From assembly GCA_964058845.1 (NCBI GenBank), contig CAXKVR010000364.1:1-24333 (forward strand): a DNA stretch of 24,333 bases, in the 5' to 3' direction. The notes beneath the pieces are model-generated. The model had not been told where the DNA came from. It did no database searches and saw nothing but the letters and a program-made list of their open reading frames with translations. Position numbers and translations under genes: made by a program. This DNA is from Carex sylvatica. Lineage: Eukaryota > Streptophyta > Magnoliopsida > Poales > Cyperaceae. Numbering within the stretch: position 1 is the stretch's first letter; every line of letters starts with the position of its first letter. Below, one piece after another: positions 1 to 10,487 of the stretch.

Positions 1-745
1 GTACCACACTTCCCAATTGCACTGCAGGTGCTGCCGCAACAGTGCCGACCTTTGGTTTTTCACTAACGGCAGCTGAACTCGCAGCCAACTCAACATCCTT
101 TGCCACAATTCTCCCCATTGGCCCCGATCCCACCACTGTAGCTAAATCCACATTGAATTCCTTTGCGAGCTTCTTTGCATAAGGTGAAGCCACTGTTCTC
201 TTCCCACACTCTGACGCAGGATGAGTTGAGGCAACCTTCAAAGCTGGAGAGGATACTGGAGACGACACTGGAGGAGTCGAAATGGCTGGTTCTGGTTCCG
301 GCTCTGCTACTGGCGCTGACACAGCTTCTGTCTTTTGATCTGAAACTGAAGAACTGGAACTGGAGGCTTGGGACTTGGCTAGAGCGATCTCGGCTTCTGA
401 TTCAGCAAGCAGAGCAATCGGAGATCCAACAGGAGCGGAGCTTCCCTCAGGGACAACGATAGCCGCCAAGATTCCGTCGTGGAAGGACTCGACGTCCATG
501 TCAGCCTTGTCAGACTCGACGACGACGACGGAGTCGCCTTTGGAAAGGCGATCTCCCTCGGATTTGAGCCAGGAAACGATTTTGCCCTCTGTCATTGTCG
601 AACTGAGGGCGGGCATGAAGATCTCCCGGACTTTAGCCTCGACGCGGAAATGGTGTCGGCGCGGGGCGGCGGAGTGGGAGTGGCGACGGGAGGAGAGAGA
701 AGGGATGAAGACGGAGCGGACGTTGAGTTGGAGGAGGTTTGCCAT
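1..745 (-). CDS. EMB3003: Plastid pyruvate dehydrogenase E2 (dihydrolipoamide acetyltransferase), N-terminal part
   Basis: E2 of the plastid pyruvate dehydrogenase complex carries acetyl groups on a lipoyl arm and makes acetyl-CoA for fatty-acid synthesis. The minus-strand frame is open for 248 codons from the ATG at 745-743 to the window edge, so the C-terminal catalytic domain lies outside. Residues 1-36 are rich in Ser and Arg, like a transit peptide. Residues 38-115 form a lipoyl domain with the motif EIFMPALSSTMTEGKIVSW and the lipoyl lysine K80 in ESDKADMDV. A Pro/Ser/Ala/Glu linker covers about 125-175. The E3-binding domain (about 184-222) contains VASPYAKKLAKE and GSGPMGRIVAKDV. From memory, the linker-to-E3-binding part resembles Arabidopsis At1g34430 (EMB3003) more than LTA2; that paralogue choice is inference. 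No intron is seen in this part. The upstream stretch is GC-rich and looks like 5' UTR. Confidence 0.93.
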   Translation of the reverse strand, partial: MANLLQLNVRSVFIPSLSSRRHSHSAAPRRHHFRVEAKVREIFMPALSSTMTEGKIVSWLKSEGDRLSKGDSVVVVESDKADMDVESFHDGILAAIVVPEGSSAPVGSPIALLAESEAEIALAKSQASSSSSSVSDQKTEAVSAPVAEPEPEPAISTPPVSSPVSSPALKVASTHPASECGKRTVASPYAKKLAKEFNVDLATVVGSGPMGRIVAKDVELAASSAAVSEKPKVGTVAAAPAVQLGSVV

Positions 746-816
746 TGGAGGCGGCAGTGGTGGAGAGTGGAGGTGTGGTCGTGTGGGTCGAAGAAGGAGG
801 CGGGGGTTTTGTGGGA

Positions 817-827
817 ATTTCTATAAT
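817..827 (-). promoter_or_regulatory. Possible TATA-like element of the E2 gene
   Basis: Read on the minus strand this is ATTATAGAAAT, about 75 bp upstream of the E2 start codon. It is followed by a C-rich leader with CCACC and CTCC runs, typical of plant 5' UTRs. The match to a TATA box is weak and the short leader is unproven. Confidence 0.3.
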
Positions 828-942
828 TTCAGCTGTCGGGGATATGTTGGCGCGGGAGCCTTGGCCTTGGGCGTATCGAAAGCGGGCGGAGATTGCGATG
901 CTGGGATTCTGGGAACCGGTAAGTCGTCAGTATTCTCATTCT

Positions 943-1134
943 GGGAAATAAATCTGCTGTGATTCTAAAGGGATCGCAGGACCCTGTTATTCCATATCCA
1001 TCCATTTATATGTCTAGAGAATCGAACATAAAAAATAAGTTTTCTTGAGATTTGTACATTCTAAAAAATCAAAGGTTTGATTTGAAATCACAGGGTCCTG
1101 CAATCCCTTTAGAATCACAGCAGATTTATTTCCC
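943..1134. mobile_element. 192-bp MITE in the E2 upstream region
   Basis: The ends are a terminal inverted repeat of about 46 bp starting GGGAAATAAATCTGCTGTG, with a single C/T difference between arms. The element is flanked by a perfect 7-bp direct repeat TCATTCT (936-942 and 1135-1141), the expected target duplication. It has no coding capacity. Long TIRs beginning with G suggest a Mutator-like MITE, but a 7-bp duplication is shorter than the usual 9, so the superfamily is open. It lies about 200 bp upstream of the E2 start codon. The near-identical arms suggest a fairly recent insertion. Confidence 0.85.
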
Positions 1135-1141
1135 TCATTCT

Positions 1142-1660
1142 GTATTTCTGTGCTCAGTTTCGTTTGAAAGAAAGCTAACATCACTTGGGCTGATTCTGAA
1201 ATTTTAAAGAGTTGAAATGTGAATACTATAAAAGAGGAAGGCCGGGACAAAAGAGAATAATTAGGCTGATAATGGGCCTATAGGCCGGATTCGTTAGTGC
1301 TAGATTTATTTCCATTTGTACCAGACTTCAATGTAATCTGATATTTGGATAGGAGTAGACTGTATCTTTGTTTTACTATTAATGAAATCCTTTACAATTA
1401 GCACGCGAGATTAGACATGTTTGGCCACAAATCCACTTGTTAATATTGTTATAGTTATATGAAGATCTGAGTTTGTCACTGACAATAACCATATGAGTGG
1501 CCTTAGGTGAGAAGTCCATTTCTCTGCCCCCAAAATCAAGCTTTGACAGGCTACATATCTGATATCCCGGATCACATGCTCTGGGGCGCAGAGATTCAGT
1601 GAGTAATAACCTTTTGAAGTAGAAGCAAAGCAACCAGAATAACATCATCACAATTTCACC
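1142..1660. other. Intergenic region between E2 and the WEB-like gene
   Basis: This holds the divergent upstream regions of the flanking genes. A TATAAAAG string occurs near 1226 on the plus strand, but no convincing coding sequence follows it. I see no further structured element. Confidence 0.5.
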
Positions 1661-1667
1661 ATCTCAC

Positions 1668-1676
1668 TATATATAA
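1668..1676 (+). promoter_or_regulatory. TATA box of the WEB-like gene
   Basis: TATATATAA lies 74 bp upstream of the ATG at 1750. It is followed by a pyrimidine-rich CACTCTCTATAACCCTC stretch, a usual plant transcription-start context, and then an A-rich leader. Confidence 0.65.
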
Positions 1677-1749
1677 TATACACTCTCTATAACCCTCTAA
1701 ACTTCCATTCAACCAATCATAAAACACCAGGAAAAAAATAAATCAGAAA

Positions 1750-2328
1750 ATGAACACGTCAGAGGTTGAAACAATCAGGCAATTTCGATCAGTCAAAGAG
1801 GCCGCAGCAGACTTCTGCAAATATGATTCAACACTGGCAATCTCTTCTCCTAGCACACCAGCATCGAGAGCCGGATCCGGGTCTGGCCAGAAGTCCACAC
1901 CTGTTTACTATGAGGTATTGGTTATGGATTCAATCAAGAGGCTGGAGGTGGAGTTATCAGAGATAAGGCAAGAATTGGCGTTGATGAAAAAGAGAAGATC
2001 TGAAATGGAGATAGCCATGGCAGGTATTAATGCTCAATTTCATAGAAGTCTGTCAAAATTGGCAGAGATTGAGGCTGCTAAAGCAGCACAGAGAAATGCA
2101 ATTAGAGAAGAAAAGAGATGGGAAGAAGAGAATGAGTATTGGCCATGCTTTGGCGATGCTTTAAGCATTACCGATATGGACATTGGACTTGAGAGGAGAA
2201 TGGAGAGGAGGAAGTCACAAAAGAAGAAGCCACTGGTGCCTTTGGTTGGCCGTGTCTTTTCCAAGAAGAGCACCAGTGATGACATAGACTATAGTTATCC
2301 TGAATCTATTTATAGTGTGCTTAGTTAA
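1750..2328 (+). CDS. Coiled-coil protein, WEB family/DUF827-like
   Basis: This is a single-exon gene encoding 192 residues. The ATG has an A-rich context and a TATA box 74 bp upstream. The N-terminus carries RQFRSVKEA (10-18), which resembles the start of WEB (weak chloroplast movement under blue light) family proteins. A charged, heptad-like coiled coil spans about 58-127. A basic C-terminal segment, KKKPLVPLVGRVFSKK (168-183), also recalls the short WEB-like proteins, and the tail is acidic and Ser/Tyr-rich. No signal peptide or membrane segment is visible, so a cytosolic or cytoskeleton-associated location is inferred. It is much shorter than WEB1 or PMI1, so it would be one of the small members. 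That it is a gene is solid; the family name rests on motif memory and the function is unknown. Confidence 0.75.
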   Translation: MNTSEVETIRQFRSVKEAAADFCKYDSTLAISSPSTPASRAGSGSGQKSTPVYYEVLVMDSIKRLEVELSEIRQELALMKKRRSEMEIAMAGINAQFHRSLSKLAEIEAAKAAQRNAIREEKRWEEENEYWPCFGDALSITDMDIGLERRMERRKSQKKKPLVPLVGRVFSKKSTSDDIDYSYPESIYSVLS

Positions 2329-3217
2329 TTCGTTAACTTTGTCAGTCTTATTTACTCCATTGGCGTGCTATGGTCTGAAGACTCTAATCATATTAATTCG
2401 TCGGTAAAATTGGACATGTATATCACCATCCTTTCGTCATCTTATAAAATGGTGTTGTTAATCATATTTTTTCTGTTTTGTTTTTTTTTTTTTCTTAATT
2501 TCTGATCGATGGCTTAATTTTCTTCATATGACAATTATGTTTCTAAAATTGATTTAAACAATATTTGAGAACAAAAAAAAATGTTTGTTGAGAAGAGTGA
2601 TATTTTGTTTTTTCTTTGGAGAAATAATGGGATTCCACTATCCCACTACCTTCCGAAGACCATAGTTGGTTGTAATCAAGAAGGAAAATTAAATAATCCT
2701 TAATGAAATATACAAAAGAAAACATAGATAATTCTCACATTTGGCCAAGCGTTATTGGTTGTTTAATTGATGCCGATTTTAAAATGCACCCCTTAACAAA
2801 TTAACAATCACAAACTTATGAAATACAAATCGTCAAATATTTTTTGCCTTTTTATTTATCTCTGAGAGCTTCCCCACAAACATGCAAAATTGCAAATGCA
2901 ACCACACCATACCTCTTATAGGTAATCTCGGTTTAGCTCCTCAACTCCTGTTTATTTTTCTCTCTCTAAACCATAAACAAGCCAACCTTGCAAACCCTGT
3001 ATGTCCTAACTCGTAACCCAATTTTGACCAATTTCCTCCTCCTACCAATAATCCCAATTTCTCAAAAAAAAAAAAAAAATCAAGATCAAGATCAACAAAG
3101 AACAAAAATACAGAGATAATAGTTACAAACAAAAAAAGGAGGAAGAAAGATTGAGAAGAATCACATTTCATTAATGAATCCAAGGTAAACAAAGAGGAAG
3201 AAAAGAAGACATACTTG
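2329..3217. other. Intergenic region and 5' leader of the membrane-protein gene
   Basis: This is AT-rich DNA with T and A runs. It holds the 3' UTR of the WEB-like gene and the promoter and leader of the next gene. A 15-A run followed by TCAAGATCAAGATC near 3066-3090 probably lies in the leader. I see no TATA box I would trust and no coding sequence; the minus-strand frame over 2941-3465 is an antisense shadow of the next gene. Confidence 0.5.
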
Positions 3218-4878
3218 ATGAACAAAGGCCCACCGAAGCGGCGTAATTCATCGGGAATGTCACAACAGGCGTCAGAAGGCAGGCCCAGGTCTGGCCAGGC
3301 ATGTGTCTGCATCATCACTTGCTTCCTTTTTGTTCTCTTAGTAACTGGTGGTGTTTTTCTGGTAATGTTCATTTCTCTCCCGGCATCATCAGTTCCGTCA
3401 TGGCTTCTCCCTGCCGGAATGGCCCTGGTTGCATCACCATGGATTTTCTGGATCTTCACATGCATCTATCGTTGCATTGGTGTGCGAATTGCTTATACAA
3501 ATAAGATCAGAGCAGAAGACAGGTCATCATCACAACGACAGGTGATTTTTGTTAACAAAGATTGTTCATCTTTTCTTTTTTTTTCTTAAATGTTAGCATA
3601 GATCTAGATGCTTTGAAGCTAATCATGTTGTAATTGTTAGAAATAGTTTGAACTTAACAAGTGCTATCTATCATAGACTTCTGTTATGTTAGAAGTTGTT
3701 GTAAAACTATAAATGAGAAAGTCTTTAATTTATTTTCCTGATGAAATTCCTTTTTGACCTTTCCTTTTAAAGAAAACAAGTATGCAGAATTTACTTAGCT
3801 TAAACGTAAATTTTAGCATCCCTACTAGTATGGATCATAGATTCATAGTTGTCATTCCCAATTGTTCCGTTCCAATGGTCCATTAATTCTCCTGAATTCC
3901 TGGTGACAGGTTAATTGTTATCTATAGTCTAATTATGATAAGCTGCTATTTTTTTTTTCTTTTTGAAAGGTTTCAAGACAGCCAACAATGGTGGTGGCCA
4001 CAGATGCACCTCAACAACAGATGGTGGAGGAGGAGGCCGTCGCCTCGCCTGGAGGCGCAAGGAAGGTGAGGTTTGGTGATGCAATCGTATTAGGGAGCAA
4101 CAGTGATGTCGGTGACGAGGAGAAGGGGAAGGGCGATGAGTCTGGTACTAGGCCGACAGGTACTGTAAGACTGTCGGAGAATAAGATTCCAGAGCGAATC
4201 GTATAGAATTTTCATTTTTTTTTTGTTTTAATTTTTTTAAAGTTACCCCGAGAAGGTGAACAGGATTTCATTACATTCCGGAAGCAAACAGAGTTCAGAG
4301 TTCAGAGTTCATACAAGAGCTAATGTAAAAATCTGTACTTGGAAAATAATTTTCGTTATCAGATGGTTTGGTTCAAGCAGAGAATGCCATATGGTGTAAA
4401 CTATGAGAAATTATTTTTCACACCAAAAGTAGGCAGCTCAAACTCTCCTTAGTATGAATGATCTTGACCTTCAACTCGTTAATGTTTGTTTAGTTCTCTT
4501 TCAATTAAAGCCAGAGGCACTCAGATGCATTCCTTTCCAAAAAGAAAAACTTTTGTATAGTTCATCGTGCATTTTTATATAGTTTACAGCATATTTTTCG
4601 TCTGATATACTTTTTCTTTGGGACTTGCTTAAGCGTCTTGAGGGTGCTTTGACAATTGACTTAGAACCGCTGTGCTTACAAATTGCAATCCTGAGATACT
4701 GAACAAGTAAAAAGATCCTAAACAAGGTGTGTTATCATTAATATCAATCAATTTGATAGCATTTTTCATCTTCTCATCAGGTAAAGCAGAAGGGGAAGGA
4801 ATATCAAGGGATGGTGGCGAGTCGTCAACTGCCTCTCGGGAAAGCGAGGCGCCATTAGCTCTATCAATGTCTTCTTGA
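3218..4878 (+). CDS. Two-pass membrane protein of unknown function (three exons: 3218-3541, 3970-4159, 4781-4878)
   Basis: Joining the three exons gives 203 residues. The start is the ATG at 3218, since the codon before it in frame is TTG. Exon 1 ends CAG|GTGATT in phase 0, and exon 2 begins after GAAAG at 3970. Exon 2 ends ACAG|GTACTG at 4159 with one spare base. Exon 3 begins after TCATCAG at 4781 and restores the frame exactly, ending ESEAPLALSMSS. The N-terminus is basic (PPKRR). Two hydrophobic segments lie at about 28-53 and 62-86. A long, charged, low-complexity tail (about 90-203) contains GGARKVRFGDAIVLGS. It looks like a conserved small plant membrane protein whose role I cannot name. 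Exon 2 read through without splicing ends at a TAG (4204-4206), giving a possible intron-retained isoform of 186 residues. Confidence 0.8.
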
Positions 4879-5640
4879 TTATAGTAGTTCAGGTTAGAAG
4901 AAAAATAGAAGCTAACTTTTTCTTTCTTTTCAAATGAACTGTTACAAACAGAAATTTATCAATTTTATATAACTTCAGATATAATTCTGATTACTGTTCC
5001 TGCTCTTTTACATAATTATCCAATATTTTATTTTAAATTTTCATGTTTTGTTGGATGCGGTTCCTGCACCAGACCTTTTAGTATGGGTAATATTTTGCAT
5101 GCTGGTTTTTTTTTCTTACTCTTTCAATAATTTCATGTTTTAGCATCAACATAATCTCACTGAATTTTTGTTAAATTCGTTAACTAAATTTATTTATTTT
5201 TACAATAAGCAATGAATTCTTTCAATGTTTTGCAGATGATCGGTCATTCCAGATGTGCCTAACAGAGTTAAAAAGATGTATTTTTGTTGAGAGAATTCAG
5301 AAATCCAATTTTTTTGAAATCAGACGAAGAAGAGAACGCATTTTTTAAGGAAGAAAAAAAAAGGAGCAGGTTTTATGTACCACCATTTCAATTTTCCCAT
5401 GCATTAGTGTAGAGATCTAAAGAGATGTGATGGTTCTGTGTTATTGAAATTGAAAATTTTATGCTTGAATCTTTAGACCAAAGGAGGTTATGTTCAAAGA
5501 AGGGCAGCTATTTTTTGTTAACATCATTTCATGAATTGTGTATTTGTTATGAAGTGTAACATTGTAATTATGTTAGTTGACTTCAGAAGCAAGCGCCATA
5601 TTTATTTCCATTTGATACATATAGGTTGTATCATGTATCC
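4879..5640 (+). other. 3' untranslated region of the membrane-protein gene, possibly with an intron
   Basis: After the TGA at 4876-4878 there is CAG|GTTAGA (exon end 4892) and later a T-rich tract ending TTTTGCAG|ATGATC (exon start 5236). These could bound a 343-bp intron in the 3' UTR. No long frame is present. The transcript end was not located. Confidence 0.3.
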
Positions 5641-6726
5641 TAAATCAACGTAATCTAATTCTAAACAAACAAAACAACTTGAATAGTTCGTTTAATATTT
5701 TAAAACAATAATAACACCTCCGGTAGCAGTATCATGAAACAACAATTGTAATATTGATCTGTAGTGCTGGCATGTGCTGATAGGTATTGGACTATTCGTA
5801 TTGACTGTTCTGGTTTCCAACATGAGATGAGACGTACAAGACGACTCCAATCGCAAAATGAAGATAACAAAAAATCAGCAAGATCTCTTTAACTCAAATT
5901 GCTGCCCAAAGTCGAAACTATTACTAAAATTTTCTACATATTGAAACTACTATTTTCATGAAATTCCCATTAGAAAATGCATTTCTTATAAACTTTTATA
6001 TCCTGTGGCAAAAGGGTAACCATCCAGGGACTGTTTTCTAAACAAACTTATTTTCAGTCGCAGTTCAGTCCCTGAACCTGTCAGAACGGAAAATTTGCAC
6101 TCTGGACCCTGATATTTACCAGAATTCACCCAGCACAGAACATAATGCTAAAAAGTTAACAGAAAACACTCTGGAATGTTTCGGAATTACTCCAGACCTG
6201 TGCAGAAATATGGAAACTTATAAAACAGACCCTAAACAGTACCAGAATTGAACCAAAATACTGCAATTTTGCTAAAAAAAAAAATCTCTGAACTGTACCA
6301 GAAACATACCAGAACTGAAAATTTGTTCTAGAAATGTAGTGCCCAATACTAGTTTACAAATTATCAGAACCTTTAATAATTTCTTTAAATTACTCCGCTG
6401 GTACCAATTTCATTTCGGGTACAAGCATGAGACTCGATATGCTTCGAAAAATCCAGTAAATTTTTCTAATAGTTTTCACACAAATTGAAACATTACGAAA
6501 TCATATTTGTTCTAAAATCCATGCTCATATTTCAAACAGAACCTTTCTTTGGATTATGCACAAGTTAGAGTTTTAAGAAAAAAAAAACAAAAGTCTGACC
6601 CACAAATTTTAAAATTTAGCCTTCTCACCTTTACTTCATGACTAAATAAAAACAACAACTACCATCTATCTCACACCAATATTGTACAAAAGCAATCTTA
6701 CCTGTAGTATATATCTCACAACAACT
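5641..6726. other. Intergenic region with degenerate CCAGAA-rich stretch
   Basis: No gene is seen. Between about 6010 and 6340 the words CCAGAATT, CCAGAACT, GTCCCTGAAC and TGGACCCT recur at irregular spacing. This looks like an old, degraded repeat, but I cannot assign a family. The right end carries the 3' UTR of the receptor-kinase gene. Confidence 0.35.
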
Positions 6727-9700
6727 TCACTTAGCATTAAACAACATCCTTAAGACATTTCGCATCTTTGGCCTTGACTCGGGGGAAAAAGCAACACAAG
6801 CCAGGGCTATTTTCAGAACCGACTGCATCTGGCTGTGCACAGGAATTGATGCACGAGAGATTCTCGAGTCAAGAATTCCTTCTCTGTCCTCAGGCCGTGC
6901 TGAGTGACTCAGGGCCCACTTTGCCAGCTCAATCCCTCCACTGACAGCTGGCTTCCCAGTAAGTAGCTCAAGTAGTACCACACCAAAGCTGTAAACATTG
7001 CCTGCCATTGTCAGCCTCATGGTGTACGCATATTCTACAATTAACAAAACAATTGAAATTAGAATCAATGCATTTACATTTCTATTTGAGGCACAGAATT
7101 GTCAATTTCTATAATAATCAGTGTCGTTAACAAATATTACCAGACACAGAATCAAACTAGCTATGCCCATAGCATCAATAAATTCATATTGGTACTGTAT
7201 CAATGCCTAAACAAGGGATGACAACAGGTACGGATTATATAATTGGAAAAAGTTTCTAGCAGGACCAGTCTTGTGTTGAATATGTCAGGCTCAGTACTTG
7301 TACAAGAACCATAGAAAAAAAATGGCAACAGAAAAAAAAAAAACGACTAGACCAATATTATAAAATACTTAAATAAAAGCAAATAATACACAGCTGAAAC
7401 TTCTGTACCTGGTGGAATGTAACCAACACTACCAGCAACAGTAGACAAGCTACCAGTACTCTTAGACGGATCGATGACCTTATAAAGCTCGATATCACCA
7501 ATCTGGGGCTCATTCAGAGATTTCAGATGCAAAGACCTTGTAGAAAGATCTAGAAGCAGCACAGGCTGCGTGCAACCGTGAAGGAATGCAAGGCCCTGTG
7601 CTACACCAACAGCCATACTGTACCGACATTTCCAATCCAAGGCATTGCCACTACCATGAAGCACATCAAATACTGTGCCCACACACAACTGCTCATAAAA
7701 TAGATAGGCACTGTCCTCAGTTAGCACATAGGATAGAGGTACCATCACATTTGAGTTTGCTAGCCGACCCAAAACCTCAAGCTCATGGCCAAATTTCTCT
7801 TGGCTCCCGATTTGGATTATTTTTTCGCTGAAATTTAGTTTTTTGACTGAATATGTCGACCCATTGGGCATCTCCACATGGTAGTAGGTGCAGAACCGGG
7901 TCTTCATAAACACATTTAACGGATTCGAAACCGCCTCCATTGATTTGGAGAAATCAATGTTTGCAATATGGATGCTATTAGTTGTTATATAATACCCATT
8001 AATGATATGGGGAAGGGTGTTATCATCCGACTGGAGCCCAACATCTTTGACCCGGTAAAACCGCTTTGGCAATGAGTATACAATTAGACCTACTAACAAC
8101 AGAAGCCCCGCAAAAGCACCAAGTACAGAAAACAGTATGGCAAGTGTCTTGTGCATCTTTTTCTTAGAATTAGAGTTAGAATTATAGTTAGAATTTCGTT
8201 CCGAAGAAGAATTTGAAAGAAGGGCATTACCGGTAATTATTACATCTACCCACCTACGAAAGGTCGGAAGTGTACCAGTGAGATTGTTGTTTGACAAGTC
8301 CAAAAGAGTTAGAAATTGCAGAGTGGTCAGAGAATCAGGTACTGGACCTGAAAAGTTATTGTGAGATAAATCAAGAATTTCTAGTTGAGCCGACTTGCTG
8401 AAGGAAGAAGATGGAATGGACCCACTAAAACAGTTGTGGCTCAAATTTAGTGCTGTGGTGAGACTTGAAGGCATTTCTGGAATTATGCCATTTAATTTGT
8501 TCTTTCCCAGTTGAAGCTCAATTAAATTGGTCATGTTGCTAATTGTAGTCGGAATAGAACCACTTAAATTGTTACCTTGCAAATTCAAGTTTGAGAGCTT
8601 CTGTAAATATGAAATCTCGGAAGGAATTTCCCCAAAGAGGGCATTCTGGCTGAAATTCAAAGTGCTTAAATTCACCAAATTTGATATTTTTGGGGGAATT
8701 CTCCCACTAATATTGTTCATTTGGAGTTTCAAAACCACCAAATTCGAAAGGTTTCCCAATTCTGGCGGGAGCTCATTTTCAAATTTATTCGAAGCCAAGT
8801 TCAACAGTGTCAGGTTCTTGCAGCTTCCCAGATTCTTCGGTATATCTCCACTCAAGTTATTCGCATCCAATTCTAGATAAAACAAACGAGAGAGCTCTCC
8901 AATTGATGGAGGAAGAGTACCAGTTAAATTGTTCCCACCCAGTCTCATCCGATAGAGGTTATGAGATAAATTCACCGGAATTGATCCTGTAAAACTATTA
9001 CCGGTGAAATCAATGGACTCCAAATTAGGAGCAGAGAGGAGGTCAGTGAGTTCTCCAGCTAGATTATTATAGCTCAAATCCAAGACCTTTATGTACTTTG
9101 TCAGACCAATTGGAGTTGATCCACTGAAATTGTTTAGATAAGCCGCAAATCGAGAAAGAGTTGTGAGGTTTGTTAGGCTATTTGGGATGTGACCTGACAG
9201 ATTATTTGCATTTAAAAGTAGGGTATCCAATTTGGTAAGGTTGTGGAATTTGTCGGGTACAGACCCAGTTAATTGGTTTTGGCTGAGATCCAATAAAGTC
9301 AGGCTCCTGTGCTTAAAGATACCATCTGGGATCTCACCAATGAAGTTATTCATGGACAACACCAATTCCTTCAAGGAAAAATTTTCCTGACCACTACTGA
9401 GTGGCGGAACTTTACCAGTCAAATGATTGGAGGAAATATTCAAACTTTCTAATTGGGTCAATGAGTCCAACTTTATACCAATAGTACCATTCAAGTAATT
9501 GAAAGACAAATCCAGGTCCTTCAAATGTCCAAATTTGGAGAAATCAGGAATTGGTGTCACTAATCCATTGTTGCTCAGGTTAAGGTACTTCAAACCAGAG
9601 AGACCGGTACAGTTGGAGAAGAAGGAATCAGGCAAAGAGCTCAAGTGATTGCTTGAAAGGTCCAGGTGTTGCAAGGTATCGAGAGAACAGAGGTTACCAA

Positions 9701-9998
9701 AGAAGACAGTTAGAGAAGAAGAGTTAATAGGGGAGATGCCAAGGTGAGAGAAGGATAGCTGGCTTACCACCTCAGAGGAAGAAGAGTTAATGCATGTGAC
9801 ACCAGTCCAGTTGCACCGATTGGTGTGGATACCGTTGTTCAAACGGTCACTGGGGACAGATAAATCTGATTGAAGAATATCGAAGAGATTTCCCAGGAGA
9901 TTAGACTGTGTTTGGTTGAGCTGCGCAGCTGAGGCTTGAGATGAGGAGCATAGAGCCGACAAAAGGAAGAAGGAGAAGAGATACGAATACCTCCCCAT
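6727..9998 (-). CDS. LRR receptor-like kinase, PXC3/At2g41820 type, predicted pseudokinase (exons 9998-7409 and 7034-6727)
   Basis: Two exons encode 965 residues. Exon 1 ends CCACCAG|GTACAG and exon 2 starts after TTGTAG, restoring GYIPPEYAYT across the junction; the intron is 374 bp. The start is the ATG at 9998, giving a clean signal peptide (about 1-24). The Cys pair in RCNWTGVTC (61-69) caps roughly 20 plant-type LRRs (about 80-590) with many N-glycosylation sites. A membrane segment lies at 617-641. The kinase-like domain (about 690-965) keeps a lysine in YSVKKL (719-720), but the glycine-rich loop is lost, the HRD region reads LLDLSTRS (815-822; Asp kept, His and Asn lost) and DFG is replaced by GDI (834-836). 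The GSVGYIPPEYAYT segment and exon layout recall Arabidopsis At2g41820. It probably acts at the plasma membrane as a ligand-binding partner without phosphotransfer. A partial second copy lies at the right end of the window. Confidence 0.92.
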
Positions 9999-10319
9999 GG
10001 AAGGAGAGAGATTGAGTTTCACTCTTTTCTGAACGAAAGGTTGGGGGTTTAGTGATTTATGCTCAAAATTTAAAAACCTCTCTGTGTGAGTGTGCGCGTG
10101 TATGGGAAGGAAGATGCCGAGTGAGAAAGGAAACGGGGAATTTCTAATGAAAGAACGGAGATCATTTGGATACTCAGCGAGTCTGTGCCAGAGAATGGAA
10201 TGCCAGAGTGGAGACTGAAGAAAAAGAGATCAAGATCCTCTACAATTTAATAATTAATTTCACATACGCGCACTTGCCCGGATTGCACTTACTTTTCTTC
10301 GTTCATGGAGCGGGGGTCG
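9999..10319 (-). other. 5' leader and promoter region of the LRR receptor-kinase gene
   Basis: No other gene is present. A GAGA/TCTC-rich stretch lies just upstream of the start codon. The only TATA-like sequence is the AT-rich block near 10238-10256, about 240 bp upstream, and it is weak. The 9-bp flank of the next MITE begins at 10311. Confidence 0.45.
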
Positions 10320-10478
10320 GAATCCTTATCATCTGAGATAACATAATTTTTTTGTTTAGATCCGGACCAATCCGGCCCGAGCTGTAAGACACAGACCTCT
10401 TTAATATTCGTGCGAATTCTGATCGCACGGTCTGGGTCTAAACATAAAGATTCTGTTACCTTAGGCGATATGTATTCA
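10320..10478. mobile_element. MITE, family A copy 1 (about 159 bp)
   Basis: The inverted ends pair imperfectly: the left reads TCTGAGATAACATAAT and the right, reverse-complemented, CTAAGGTAACAGAATC, with both continuing into GTTTAGAYCCRGACC. The flanks are a 9-bp near-direct repeat, CGGGGGTCG (10311-10319) and CGGGGATCG (10479-10487). A 9-bp duplication fits a Mutator-like MITE. Two relatives lie at 11990-12166 and 13393-13577. Confidence 0.7.
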
Positions 10479-10487
10479 CGGGGATCG

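Noticed and set aside
837..923. Possible plus-strand exon ending in a GGTAAGT donor
   Set aside because: The sequence also fits the GC-rich promoter/leader of the E2 gene. No following exon or domain was found, and a MITE lies 20 bp further on.
163..962. Several plus-strand frames of 70-195 residues
   Set aside because: They are antisense to, or extend from, the minus-strand E2 coding region, which has a clear lipoyl and E3-binding domain. Their length comes from the GC-rich first exon.
3215..3217. Start of the membrane protein at 3215
   Set aside because: That codon is TTG; the next codon (3218) is ATG.
2941..3465. 174-residue minus-strand frame
   Set aside because: It overlaps exon 1 of the membrane-protein gene in antisense, is low-complexity (Phe/Leu and Lys runs from poly-A tracts) and has no domain.
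7586..8992. Plus-strand frames of 61-117 residues (and matching ones at 23715-24180)
   Set aside because: They are antisense shadows of the LRR coding sequence and recur in the second copy only because the LRR region is duplicated.
9999..10022. Upstream extension of the receptor-kinase start by eight residues
   Set aside because: The codon at 10022-10020 is GTG, not ATG. The ATG at 9998 directly begins a good signal peptide.
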